This document shows, piece by piece, positions 1 through 8,309 of a stretch of DNA of 64,000 bases; the stretch's first letter is position 1, and the number at the start of each line of letters is the position of its first letter. This DNA is from Azorinus chamasolen (taxonomy: Eukaryota > Mollusca > Bivalvia > Cardiida > Solecurtidae), in contig OY755241.1 in the NCBI GenBank assembly GCA_963576725.1, positions 32,676,853 through 32,740,852 on the forward strand, given 5' to 3'. The notes under the pieces were generated by a model that saw nothing but the letters and a program-made list of their open reading frames with translations, was not told the DNA's origin and searched no databases. Position numbers and translations under genes: made by a program.

Positions 1-332
1 AAGCTATGTGCCAAATATGAAAGCTGAGGACCTTCTAGTTTTAGAGGAGATGATGTTCAAAGTTTTCACTATATGTTTCTATTGAAAACTGAAAACCCCT
101 GGGGCAGGGCCAATTTTGACCCCAGGGGTATAATTTATATAACTTTTGTAGAGGACCTACATATGATGCTATGTGTCAAAGATTAAAGCTGAGACCCCTG
201 TAGATTCAGAGGAGAAGAACTTTAAAGGTTCAAATTGTTGACGACGAACGATGCACGACGCACGCCGACGGACGACGGACATCAGGCGATCACAAAAGCT
301 CACCCTGAGCACTTTGTGCTCTGGTGAGCTAA
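1..332 (+). mobile_element. Right part of AGCTCACC-type tandem-core element
   Basis: The sequence carries the GACCCCAGGGG / ATAATTTATATAACTTTTGTAG core seen again near 20.2-20.6, 28.9-29.3 and 60.9-61.3 kb. It ends with the palindromic terminus around 295-332 (CTCACCCTGAGCAC ... GTGCTCTGGTGAGCTAA). The left end lies outside the window. The element abuts the packaging-ATPase ORF exactly where that ORF loses similarity to its family, so it probably inserted into the ATPase gene. Non-autonomous; no coding capacity seen. Confidence 0.75.
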
Positions 333-698
333 AAAGACGCTATAGTTCAGATGGTGTGAATATTGACAGAATAAATCTACCATATCAGTACTTTTAGAAC
401 CTTTCTGCATAAGATCATCCAACACAAGCACTTTATGTCCAGGCTTTCGCATGTGCCACGCCTCTAAATCCTCTCGTGTAGGGACACCTTCGTGGAACTC
501 TATAGTTGATATCGAATCTTTCATCTTGTAATATAATGGTTGGTACACCCCGTACGAGTATATAATCTGAGTTGGTGCCTCTTTAAACATGACGTTAGCA
601 TGCTTTAGTAAGTCGTATAGAAACAAAGTTTTTCCTGAACCAGTCATTCCTGCAATAATACATGTACAAGGGCTTTCGAATTTAACAACAGCCTCCAT
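333..698 (-). pseudogene. A32-like (FtsK/HerA) viral DNA-packaging ATPase, C-terminally truncated
   Basis: The reading frame runs from ATG at 698. Walker A GMTGSGKT lies at residues 17-24 and Walker B VLVLDD at 90-95. Between them is the family-typical stretch with YSYGVYQPLY and FHEGVP. This layout is that of the small A32-type packaging ATPases of Polintons/adintoviruses and related DNA viruses, which drive genome translocation into capsids. Only about 122 residues are genuine; the family is normally around 200-280. The last residues before the stop at 300 are encoded by the adjoining repeat, so the sensor/C-terminal half is missing (outside the window or lost). No intron is seen. A TATA motif lies about 55 bases upstream. 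Family assignment is by motif reading; the exact viral lineage is not determined. Other P-loop ATPases are possible but fit less well. Confidence 0.7.
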
Positions 699-748
699 GG
701 TGCTCCTTATGCAGCAGCTCGAGATATGCTCTGACTGTTCGTTTATTT

Positions 749-759
749 CTGCTTATATA
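749..759 (-). promoter_or_regulatory. TATA-type core promoter for the ATPase ORF
   Basis: On the minus strand this reads TATATAAGCAG, 51-61 bases before the ATPase ATG at 698. The same 11 bases occur at 8183-8193, 56-66 bases before the ATG of the PC4-like ORF. Shared word and spacing suggest a common promoter type; start sites were not measured. Confidence 0.5.
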
Positions 760-908
760 CAAACACGACATACCAGGCCATTTCTCGAGCATCTTGGTTG
801 CTAAGCGGTTTACCAGTTCTAAACGGTTTACCAGTTCTAAACTAAGGGATCGTTAGCAAATCAATAATTATTTGTGTGATTGTTTACCTTTATTTGATAA
901 TCGACTGT

Positions 909-1116
909 TTAACACATTGTCTGTAGATAATCGATTGTTGAACATATATACATATATACTAAAGTCAAACACATTATAACCATCACCACTAACAGTAATA
1001 TAATCATAAGAAACAGCTGGTTAAAATCCCGACGGTCGTCCAAAACCCATCTTAGATGTATCATAATCACACCAGTCCATCCCAAAGACAAGAGGTGTAT
1101 CGTCTATGTAGCACAT
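909..1116 (-). CDS. Two overlapping small ORFs, one with a membrane segment
   Basis: The ORF 909-1091 (60 codons) contains one strongly hydrophobic run, LFLMIILLLVVMVIMCL, that could span a membrane. An overlapping ORF in another frame runs from ATG at 1116 to a stop at 1021. It encodes 31 residues beginning MCYIDDTPLVFGMDW and ending GFGRPSGF, rich in aromatic and acidic residues. I do not recognise either. They sit between the ATPase and the ORF at 1197-1614 on the same strand, like the small structural or membrane proteins of compact viral genomes; that reading is inference. Either could be chance. Confidence 0.3.
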
Positions 1117-1196
1117 CCCGACTGTTTTCAGGTAAAAACATTGCTTAGACTGTTTCAAATGGTCCGTCCATGGATTGTCAGATGGTTTTCACCTGC

Positions 1197-1614
1197 TCAG
1201 CTCAACTTTACACCAAGTCCACGCGACTTTATCCCATTGATTTTGTCTACCACTGATTGTATGTCCTTTTTATACTCAAAAACATCGTTCAAGCGCAAGC
1301 AGTTGCTTCATAGTTCTCAACATCCTACTTCTCCATTCTTGAGTTTTCATACTTGTTGCACGCCAGTCTTTACAGTATAGTTTGAGCCTGAATAAGGCGA
1401 TGAGACCTGGTGGTACACCATCTAGAGTTTGAACTGCTGTATCCCACAGTTGTAGGATGGCGTTTTCGTCAGCATCTTGGACAATATCCTCAAAATAGAG
1501 TTCTAGTTTGTCGGCTCCTGATAATGTCAAACATGAGTGGTGTTCCTGAGACAAACAACCATAGGCACAACCATCACACCACAGTCTAAAGATTGTAGTC
1601 CGTCGTTCAAGCAC
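1197..1614 (-). pseudogene. Unknown viral-cluster ORF with a frameshift near its 3' end
   Basis: The long frame 1276-1614 begins right after a stop and has no in-frame ATG near its start; it opens with GTG, so the true N-terminus is lost or in another frame (an ATG at about 1626 starts a 32-codon frame over the same DNA). It contains a Cys-rich start (CDGCAYGCLSQEHHSC), an acidic helix (YFEDIVQDADENAILQLWD) and a basic C-terminal part (KDWRATSMKTQEW). Near 1280 the frame appears to shift by one and continues as a helical tail (VFEYKKDIQSVVDKING) to a stop at 1197-1199. Even composition and amphipathic pattern argue for a once-real protein. Function unknown; Cys spacing hints at metal binding. 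Confidence 0.4.
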
Positions 1615-1655
1615 GTGTTATGCATATAAAAATTCCCAGTAAGACTCTAATAAAA

Positions 1656-1997
1656 TCACAGAATGATTTTTACAGTCATCCATCTTGATTCACCAACCAT
1701 AAAGCACACAATGAAATGCTTTATTAAAGGTGTATACTTTTTAACTATTCTGTAATCGTCATAGTCTTTGTAATGTAAGGGATTACATATCTTACACTTA
1801 AAGAATCCAACTTGGTTATGTTGATTTACACATGTCCCAGGTGAAGGTGGGCTCCCTTCACAGTTTGAAACTGCCTGTTCTTGGTTCATTGGCTGATTGT
1901 GCACGTCAATCATGCATAGATCGTCCCAGTGAAGGGGTTTAGCGTCGGAAGACATCTGGCTATTTTGAGGTTTTTTGTTGTTGGTGGTTAACATCAT
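1656..1997 (-). CDS. Unknown small protein with Cys pairs
   Basis: A 113-residue ORF starting MMLTTNNKK; an alternative ATG gives MSSDAKPLHWDD. The C-terminal half has FFKCKICNPLHYKDYDDYR followed by a hydrophobic stretch with another Cys (KHFIVCFMVG). Earlier Cys residues (SNCEGSPPSPGTCVN) could complete a zinc ribbon. It ends about 40 bases before the next minus-strand ORF, matching the close packing of this cluster. No family recognised. Confidence 0.35.
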   Translation of the reverse strand: MMLTTNNKKPQNSQMSSDAKPLHWDDLCMIDVHNQPMNQEQAVSNCEGSPPSPGTCVNQHNQVGFFKCKICNPLHYKDYDDYRIVKKYTPLIKHFIVCFMVGESRWMTVKIIL

Positions 1998-2134
1998 CTT
2001 TCACGACTTTACCGTCCTAAAAAGTCCTGTCGACCTGTACGACTTAGTCATTGGAAATATGTAGCGGTTCACGGAATTGAGCTGTATCGATGTCCATCTA
2101 TGCCAAATGTAGTTTTGTATGTGTCCACGTCTTT

Positions 2135-2332
2135 TTAGACAATATAATAAATAAATCTTGCCATTGCGTGTATTATACCCTTGACGATGTGATCGGCCTT
2201 ACCTCTTGACTTAGAAGCTGTTGGAAGCGTACATAAAACTGCCGAATCTGGGAGAAAACCATACCCGTCGGCGATATATCCTTCGCCATTCTGTTTGATT
2301 TGGAAATACAAAAGCAAGTTACAGGTAGACAT
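2135..2332 (-). CDS. Unknown short ORF, possible first exon
   Basis: From ATG at 2332 (context CAACAATGT) the frame gives a beta-rich segment, NLLLYFQIKQNGEGYIADGY, then LPDSAVLCTLPTASKSR. At that point AGAGGTAAGGCC is a good splice donor, so the remaining 20 residues may be intronic read-through. No acceptor partner was identified. Upstream lies GTATACCTGTAA, a word repeated elsewhere in this region. Function unknown. Confidence 0.3.
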   Translation of the reverse strand: MSTCNLLLYFQIKQNGEGYIADGYGFLPDSAVLCTLPTASKSRGKADHIVKGIIHAMARFIYYIV

Positions 2333-2339
2333 TGTTGGA

Positions 2340-3220
2340 AAAAAAGTTTTTCTACTTACAGGTATACTGCTGTGATCTCTGCGAGCGTCGACTCCATGAA
2401 TATTATTATTTTAGAAATGTGATTGTAGACTTGCAAAACTTTGTGTTTACAAATTAAATCCAAAGGCTTTCATTCCGAAATATTTTGATATTTATTAATA
2501 CTAAATGTGGTCGCTACTTAGATCAATAACCCTCCACAGGCCTCGGATGATGCTAGTGCTGTGTAAAATTTATAATACTCTTTCTATAGTGATGAGTGTA
2601 TACCAATGTAGACTTAATCGTTCCCAAGTAAATTCGACAATGTAAATGAGAAATATTTTAGCGTATATACATTCAAAATGTGACAAGATATTCGATAAAT
2701 CACGAACGGAGAAGATCAAGCAAAGAACAAAAAAATACTTTCTCACCACTATTTGAACAAGAATTCGCTTCGTATATGCTATGAATATTATACCATACTA
2801 TAGTATCATCGACTTCTGACATGAAATGTGCGTCCATTGCAAATCGATGGTATCGCACTTTTATGGACTAATTATCGGTCAAGAACACTGTTTTTTGTAT
2901 AGAACAAGCATAAATAATAACATTGGTAGCTTGTGAGCGTCGACCTATTGTGAGCGGTAAACCTATTACATCTTTATATATGAGCGTATACCTGTACGCT
3001 TACCAAATCTTGAAAAGTATTCCTATAATTCATTTGAGTAGTGTCTTAATTGTTAGAAGAATTATATATTATTCAAATTAAATGCTTAAATAGTGAATCC
3101 AAGTCAAATCTGAATTATCCTGAATAAAAGAAAATGTAATTTATTCATTTTATGTAGTCCTTTCCATGGTAATATTGAAAATGAATAAGTCAAAATTTAC
3201 AACAATGAAAATTACCCAGA
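2340..3220. other. AT-rich spacer without recognised genes
   Basis: No convincing ORF on either strand. It contains GAGCGTCGAC-type words at about 2385 and 2936-3000, including GTGAGCGTCGACCTATTGTG and GAGCGTATACCTGTACGC. The last 100 bases before 3224 are the presumed 5' region of the spliced plus-strand gene. Confidence 0.4.
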
Positions 3221-3223
3221 AAA

Positions 3224-4708
3224 ATGTCTTCGTCCTCATCTGACAAAGTTGAAATCGACATATTCAACTCCTCAGAGTATGAGGAAGATTATGACATCGA
3301 TTCGGACATAACATCAATGAAGAGTGTCGACAGCAGCTCTTGGGAAACGTCCAACCTTAGTTATGTTTTGGCCATCATGTTGCAGGATTCAGAGGAAGGA
3401 GGTATGTGTAAACCATGATAAATGTTTGGTTCAATAAAATGCACTATTTAGCAAATATTCGTTTGATTATAATGTTGTACTTTTCATTCATACCACGCTT
3501 ACCTTGTTTCTTTTCCAGCATATGAGACAAGTACAGAAGAAGAAGTGGAGGAAGCAGAGGAGGTGGACGTAAAGGTAGAGGAGGCAGAGGAAGCAGAGGA
3601 GGAGGACGAGAAAGCAGAGAAAGCAGAGGTGGAGGTGAAGGTAGAGAAAGCAGAGGAGGAGGACGAGAAAGCAGAGGAGGAGAACGAGAAAGCAGAGGAA
3701 GCAGAGGAGGAGGAGGAGGTGGAGGTAGAGAAAGAGAAGGAGGGAGAATGTAAGTAAATGAAATAGAATTATTTCGTCCTTGATTACGCGGATTTATTTT
3801 ATAAATACTTCGACACGTTACCCGATTCATGTCTTGATTTATTTCGTCCTTGATTACGCGGATTTATTTTATAAATTACTTGACACGTTAACCGATTCAT
3901 GTCTTTAACACTTATTCTTGTTTTACAGCGAAGATGGTATTTGATGGCAGGGTGTGGAGGAGGAGGAGCACAATGACCAATGATCAACTGTTGCAGGATT
4001 TGTACCTCACCCCTGACGAGGAGGAGCCGGTGCTGAGCTCCGAGGACTCCTGGCGGCCGCCGGAGTCCTACTCCTCCTTGTCGGAGGAGGAGGTGGACGA
4101 GGAGGGGATGGAGGTCTTGGAGGAGGACACCCCCAGCACCAGCACCGGGACCGGGATCACGAGGAGGAGTGCCCCGAAGCTGCGAAAGCAGTCATCGGTA
4201 AGTGTCGTTTTCTACTGAAACAGTTATATTGTAAGCGATTGTAGACCTGTAAAACGGATTGTTGTATTGTAAGCGATTGTAGACCTGTAAACTGATTGTA
4301 TACCTGTAAACTTGATCGTATACCTGTAAACTTGATTGTCGACTTACGAATATACTAAATTTTATGAACGTAGACTTGAGAATTTGTGACCGTAGACCAA
4401 AGAGGACGATGCTATACCTAAACATATCTTTCTATATCTATATTTCTATATCTTTCCAGGGAAGAAAACCACAGAGACCGTGTGGGCACGCCGGGTGTCC
4501 CGCCAGGTGTGTCAACCTGGCGAGACACTACCGGCAGGTCCACGACGGTGTGGAACCACCAAGGAAGAAGGTGAAGAGGACCTATCCCAAAAAAGTATGT
4601 CGGGTGTCTGGGTGTGGAGTGGAGACGGTCAGGCTTGACCTTCACCTCATACGGTCGCATGGATTTCCGCGAGGGAGCCGGGATTTTTTGAATTATCTGT
4701 CTTTGTAG
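3224..4708 (+). CDS. Four-exon acidic protein with C-terminal tandem C2H2 fingers
   Basis: Exons 3224-3401, 3519-3749, 3929-4197 and 4460-4708 join with exact GT-AG borders (GTATGT, GTAAGT, GTAAGT donors; TTTCCAG, TTTACAG, TTTCCAG acceptors) and keep frame, giving 308 residues. The N-terminus is Ser/Asp/Glu-rich (MSSSSSDKVEIDIF), exon 2 is an almost pure Glu/Ala/Lys low-complexity segment likely to be helical, and exon 3 is acidic and ends in basic residues. Exon 4 has two fingers of form C-x4-C-x9-H-x4-H (CGHAGCPARC ... RHYRQVH and CRVSGCGVE ... HLIRSH) around a basic, NLS-like PPRKKVKR. It is probably a nuclear nucleic-acid-binding protein. No named orthologue recognised. The perfect splice grammar suggests an active gene. 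Confidence 0.7.
4225..4345. repeat. Short tandem words GATTGTAGACCTGTAAA in intron 3
   Basis: Four to five degenerate copies of GATTGTAGACCTGTAAAC / GATCGTATACCTGTAAACTT lie in intron 3 of the acidic zinc-finger gene. Related words occur at 2936-3000, 5515-5660, 6160-6430 and just upstream of the ORF at 2135-2332. They may be a dispersed regulatory or binding-site repeat; function unknown. Confidence 0.5.
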
Positions 4709-4709
4709 A

Positions 4710-4949
4710 ACACATTTTGACTAAAATGTGATATTTTTATACCTTGTTCTGTTGTTGTCGATTCCTTGCTTCCCATGTTTGTTTTTACGGTAAAACCCCT
4801 CTGAACAGGACGTCAAGTAGAGAAGAATTTAAGTACTTTTAGACGGGGGCTGCTTAATTGCAGGGTAACAGGTTGCATTAGGCTGCTGGCATTTGATAGT
4901 CCTATTTAGAGATGTTTTACGATGTAAAACACCCGTACACAAAAACAGA
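4710..4949. other. 3' flank of the zinc-finger gene
   Basis: No ORF of note. Presumed 3' UTR and flank; I see no canonical AATAAA soon after the stop. Confidence 0.3.
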
Positions 4950-5515
4950 TATAACCACCGACGGCCAGAACCACCGACAACCAGCTAGAAGGCCTTCTCA
5001 CATGACCATACCGGAACGAACCCCTGCACAGGTGGAGTAAGCCCCCAAAACACAAAACAAACATTACGTATAACCACCGACGGCCAGCTGGAAGGCGTCC
5101 TCACATGACCGTACCGGACCCCTGCACAGGTGGAGTAAGCCCCCCAAAACACAAAAAAACATTACGTATAACCACCGACGGCCAGCTGGAAGGCGTTCTC
5201 ACATGACCATACCGGAACGAACCCCTGCACAGGTGGAGTAAGCCCCCAAAACACATTACGTATAACCACCGACGGCCAGCTGGAAGGCGTTCTCACATGA
5301 CCATACCGGAACGAACCACTGCACAGGTGGAGTAAGCCCCCAAAACACAAAAAAACATTACGTATAACCACCGACGGCCAGCTGGAAGGCGTTCTCACAT
5401 GACCATACCGGAACGAACCCCTGCACAGGTGGAGTAAGCCCCCAAAACACAAAAAAACATTACGTATAACCACCGACGGCCAGCTGGAAGGCGTTCTCAC
5501 ATGAAACGAACACAA
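4950..5515. repeat. Tandem array of ~102-bp units, six copies
   Basis: Units begin TATAACCACCGACGGCCAG at 4950, 5069, 5167, 5261, 5363 and 5465, spacing 94-119, mostly about 102. Each carries CTGGAAGGCGTTCTCACATG, CCCCTGCACAGGTGGAG and a CCCCAAAACACAAAA tail. Copies 3-6 are almost identical, implying recent expansion. The open minus-strand frame across the array is a by-product of the repeat. Confidence 0.85.
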
Positions 5516-5665
5516 TGTCCACGCTCACTATAGGTCGATCGATCCATGTCCACGCTCACTATAGGTCGATCAATATTTGTGAGCGTCGACTTGAGAAAAA
5601 TCACTATAGGTTGATTAATCACTATGGGTCGACCAGCATCCGTGAGCGTTGACGTAACGTACCTA
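5515..5665. repeat. Cluster of CACTATAGGTCGATC / GAGCGTCGAC words
   Basis: At least four copies of CGCTCACTATAGGTCGAT or shorter versions lie here in both orientations (GTGAGCGTCGACTTG, GTGAGCGTTGACG). They resemble the words at 2936-3000 and 6160-6260 (CACTCACTACAGGTCGACC). This is a dense, partly palindromic motif field between the spliced gene and the first ATGA gene pair. Confidence 0.5.
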
Positions 5666-5902
5666 CCAAAATGTGTGAAATTCCCGTATAATCACCGGCG
5701 ACTGTCACAAACTGTCACAAATCCTTGAAGTATTTTATATGGTTCACATAAGAATATCAAATATCTATCACCAGCAGGCCATGAATTCTATTTTTGCATT
5801 GCCATTGTTATTCACTATTAAATTGTTACATGATATTACGAGTTGGTCGAATCTAAATCCCAGATGGTTATTGGTAGCTATTTGCCTTTCAAAAATATGA
5901 CG

Positions 5903-6162
5903 AACCTGCATGATTGAGGTAGATATGCCAACAAAACATAAATATTAACTATGGCATGAACCTCCATCACGACAGTTCATCATTATTTTGAAATGAAATC
6001 CCAACCAAATCAAAGTAAACTAACCCTAACCCTAACTCGAACCAGAACCTGCATGATTGAGGTAGATATGCCAAAAAAACATAAATATTAACTATGGCAT
6101 GAACCTCCATCACGACAGTTCATCATTATTTTGAAATGAAACCCAACCAAATCAAAGTAAAC
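5903..6162. repeat. Direct duplication (~118 bp, offset 143) around a telomere-like word
   Basis: Copy 1 (5903-6020) and copy 2 (6046-6162) both start AACCTGCATGATTGAGGTAG and end AATCAAAGTAAAC with very few differences. Between them is TAACCCTAACCCTAAC, 2.7 units of the TTAGGG-type telomere repeat used by molluscs. Confidence 0.75.
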
Positions 6163-6375
6163 ACTCACTACAGGTCGACCAAAAGGGGGCAGCGTCATAG
6201 ACGACGCTCCCTATGAGTCGATTTCCAGTGAGTTTGCAAGCGGTCTACAATCGCATGACCGAAAAATACTTTTTTAACAAACTTGTATTGGTACACAATC
6301 ACCGAGGTAGCATCCTCACCTTTGGCACTCGGACTTTATAGGTACCAGGTACACGCTCGCAATACAAGTGGGCGA

Positions 6376-6870
6376 TCACGTCGACACTCGCAAGTATTTT
6401 GTTACAGGTACACGATCAGGTGTGATTGTGAACCGATAGGGTATTCCGACTTTATCGTCATTATTCGGTTCACTCCAAGAAATGGACTCAAGTGTCTGAG
6501 GTATGTTTTCATCATGCAGACAATTTATGTGTTCCTGTTCTTGTTCAAATAATTCTTGTTTTACATCATCAAACATGTCCACATAAGGTGACACACGTCC
6601 ACTACACTCACATTTATCGAGAATGGACTCGTGCTGGTGTGTACACTTCTGTACTGTACTTCCCCTAGTGTACCATTGTTCATGCTCTTGAGATGAAGGA
6701 GGTGTTTTTTCTTGAACTTCTCTTCCTGGTCTTACAGTAAATGTCTGTTTAAATTTCTCAGAATTGTGTTCCTGTTTCTTACTATATGTATGTCGGGTCA
6801 AGTGCACTTTACTTAACCACTGATCACACACACAGCAATATGTATCGTGATATAGTTGTTTTTTATTCAT
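6376..6870 (-). CDS. Second ORF of ATGA gene pair 1, N-terminal C2H2-like finger
   Basis: Starts at ATG 6870, whose last bases form the TGA of the upstream ORF (ATGA overlap). Residues 11-27 read YCCVCDQWLSKVHLTRH, a compact C-x2-C-x7-H-x3-H finger. The middle is polar and charged (PPSSQEHEQ, VDMFDDVKQELFEQEQEH) and looks disordered. The last 30-40 residues overlap the GTCGAC-rich repeat field (6283-6430), so the native stop may have been farther upstream. The first partner (6867-7136) is paralogous to 17958-18236, whose own ATGA partner is a BIR protein. This gene may therefore be a zinc-binding regulator of the same viral element; that role is inference. Confidence 0.55.
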   Translation of the reverse strand: MNKKQLYHDTYCCVCDQWLSKVHLTRHTYSKKQEHNSEKFKQTFTVRPGREVQEKTPPSSQEHEQWYTRGSTVQKCTHQHESILDKCECSGRVSPYVDMFDDVKQELFEQEQEHINCLHDENIPQTLESISWSEPNNDDKVGIPYRFTITPDRVPVTKYLRVST

Positions 6871-7136
6871 TGCTTTTGTCCTTCAAGGAATGACATCAGA
6901 GTCAGATCAATCAAGTGGGAATCGCAGAGTTTCTGAAAGACGTCTATTGACAAGTTGATCCTATGTCCACCTTTTTGAATTGAGATAACTGTGTCAGTTT
7001 TATCCTTCTTTATGATAACAGACACCGTATCTGATAGCGTGCAGATTACTTTTTGTTGCCTCAACTGACAGTAAATATTCTCGAATTCCTCACTTTCAAT
7101 GTTGAAATTCACACCATCTAATTGCGCCTGAGACAT
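6867..7136 (-). CDS. First ORF of ATGA gene pair 1; paralogue of 17958-18236
   Basis: The start at 7136 (MSQAQL) is preferred over the ATG at 7145 because the paralogue begins MAQAQL. Conserved core: CTLSDTVSVIIKKDK ... NLSIDVFQKLCD, aligning with STLDDTLSLVVKKTE ... KLSVEQFQNLCD in the paralogue, about 16 identities over 45 residues by eye. The strand-strand-helix pattern ending in LS-x3-F-x2-LCD resembles a PC4-type ssDNA-binding fold, but this is tentative. AGTATAAATAATG just upstream could be a TATA box. The stop overlaps the next start (ATGA), suggesting coupled translation from one mRNA. Role unknown. Confidence 0.6.
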   Translation of the reverse strand: MSQAQLDGVNFNIESEEFENIYCQLRQQKVICTLSDTVSVIIKKDKTDTVISIQKGGHRINLSIDVFQKLCDSHLIDLTLMSFLEGQKQ

Positions 7137-7338
7137 TATTATCATTATTTATACTGGTATAAAAAAAATAATCTAATATTTCATCACATAGCAGTAAGTC
7201 ATGAATATTGGAATGGCACACACTACATATTCGGTGTACATAGATATAGTCTGGAGTAACAACTTCTACAATTATAGTACGGGTTTTTGAATTACAGACT
7301 ATACAACGTCGAAATTCATCTGGTGAAGATCATGACAT
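7096..7338 (-). pseudogene. Small C-x2-C ... C-x2-C zinc-ribbon ORF with early stop
   Basis: ATG at 7338 is followed after one codon by TGA; downstream the frame stays open for 77 codons to 7096. It encodes RRCIVCNSK ... HRICSVCHSN, i.e. C-x2-C-x22-C-x2-C, then a hydrophobic acidic helix (HDLLLCDEILDYFFY). It overlaps the start of the next minus-strand ORF in another frame. The Cys spacing makes a once-functional zinc ribbon likely. The start may be destroyed by mutation or lie in an unseen exon. Confidence 0.4.
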
Positions 7339-7339
7339 T

Positions 7340-7830
7340 TTAGTAAGGTCTACATCAGCTGTCCACTAATGATGTGTAGTCCCCTAGCATTGTGCTGAGA
7401 TCTTGAGCGACAGTTAGTAGGGTCTGTATCGACTATTTACTGCCGGTATGTAGTCCCCTCGTGTTGTGCTGAGGTCTTGGGCATAGTGGGGTGGAGATGC
7501 AGTAGGTCGAGTGTAGATGGTTTCAATACTACCAGACTGATCTTATTGATCTGGTTTGAAGAGTCAGTTTGGGGTTGAATACCCTGAAAGAAGAAACGAC
7601 AATTTGATATTTACCAACTAGCTCCTTTACATTTGTTCTGCAGAACCTAACTTAAGGTCGATGAAAGGACTTACGACATATTACATACGATTATACAATA
7701 ATAGCATATTTAAATTGTTTGTAATCAGCGGAAAGGTTTATACTATTCATATAGGATTTAATGATAATTTATTTGTTAGCAACGAAACACTAATACTACT
7801 CATAATTGTATGGAATAATAATAATAATAA
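7340..7830. other. Spacer with a 74-bp duplication
   Basis: Two diverged copies of a segment containing TGTAGTCCCCT...GTTGTGCTGAG-TCTTG lie at about 7374-7410 and 7448-7485. The remainder (to 7830) is AT-rich with an AATAAT run near 7818. No gene seen. Confidence 0.4.
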
Positions 7831-8127
7831 TTATAATAAACTGCTAACCTGTTCTTGCATGATCTGGTCTGCATATTTACCAGCCTCGGTAATGGCTTGT
7901 TTTAAAGCCACCGCGTATTCCCACTTCATAGATATGGATTTCAATTGATTTTTATCGTACACTCCGTTGTCTACATAACACTTACTGCTATCGTTTAAAT
8001 GCATAAACAATTGATTGTTATATGCATTTACCGTAATACCCCGACATGGAGCAAAACGTGTTCCTACTCTAACCAAATAACCATTATCATCTAACTGTAC
8101 ATCCATACCTTGTTTCTTAACCGACAT
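7831..8127 (-). CDS. PC4-like small ssDNA-binding protein (putative)
   Basis: An intact 98-residue ORF from ATG 8127. Residues 30-80 read as beta strands, a charged loop and a final helix: RGITVNAYNNQLFMHLND, then KNQLKSISMKWEYAVALKQ. This matches the PC4 pattern (ITV-x-aromatic ... hydrophobic strand ... KGISLT-x-EW-x2-L) of transcription coactivators and viral ssDNA-binding proteins, but no search was possible. It has its own TATA motif 56-66 bases upstream, identical to that of the ATPase. The gene stands alone on the minus strand upstream of gene pair 1. It may act in viral late transcription or replication (inference). Confidence 0.5.
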   Translation of the reverse strand: MSVKKQGMDVQLDDNGYLVRVGTRFAPCRGITVNAYNNQLFMHLNDSSKCYVDNGVYDKNQLKSISMKWEYAVALKQAITEAGKYADQIMQEQVSSLL

Positions 8128-8182
8128 ATTCTAGCTATATACTCCAGCTACAAGATGATGTTTGAGTGTTCTTCTGTCATGC

Positions 8183-8193
8183 CTGCTTATATA
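8183..8193 (-). promoter_or_regulatory. TATA-type promoter shared with the ATPase
   Basis: Minus strand TATATAAGCAG, identical over 11 bases to the motif upstream of the ATPase ORF and at almost the same distance from the ATG. Confidence 0.5.
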
Positions 8194-8309
8194 GACCTGT
8201 TGTGAATATGTGACTTTAGATGGGCAATTAGATGGTTCACTTAAAATTCTCAAGTTGTTCAAATTTATCGTCATAGACATTAAACAAAACTATTAACCTA
8301 GCTTAAGTA

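Noticed and set aside
3444..3830. Proline/leucine-rich minus-strand ORF
   Set aside because: Antisense of the Glu-rich exon 2 and its flanks; composition is fully explained by GAGGAG repeats.
4950..5515. CRISPR-like array
   Set aside because: Repeats are ~102 bp, contiguous and without unique spacers; context is eukaryotic.
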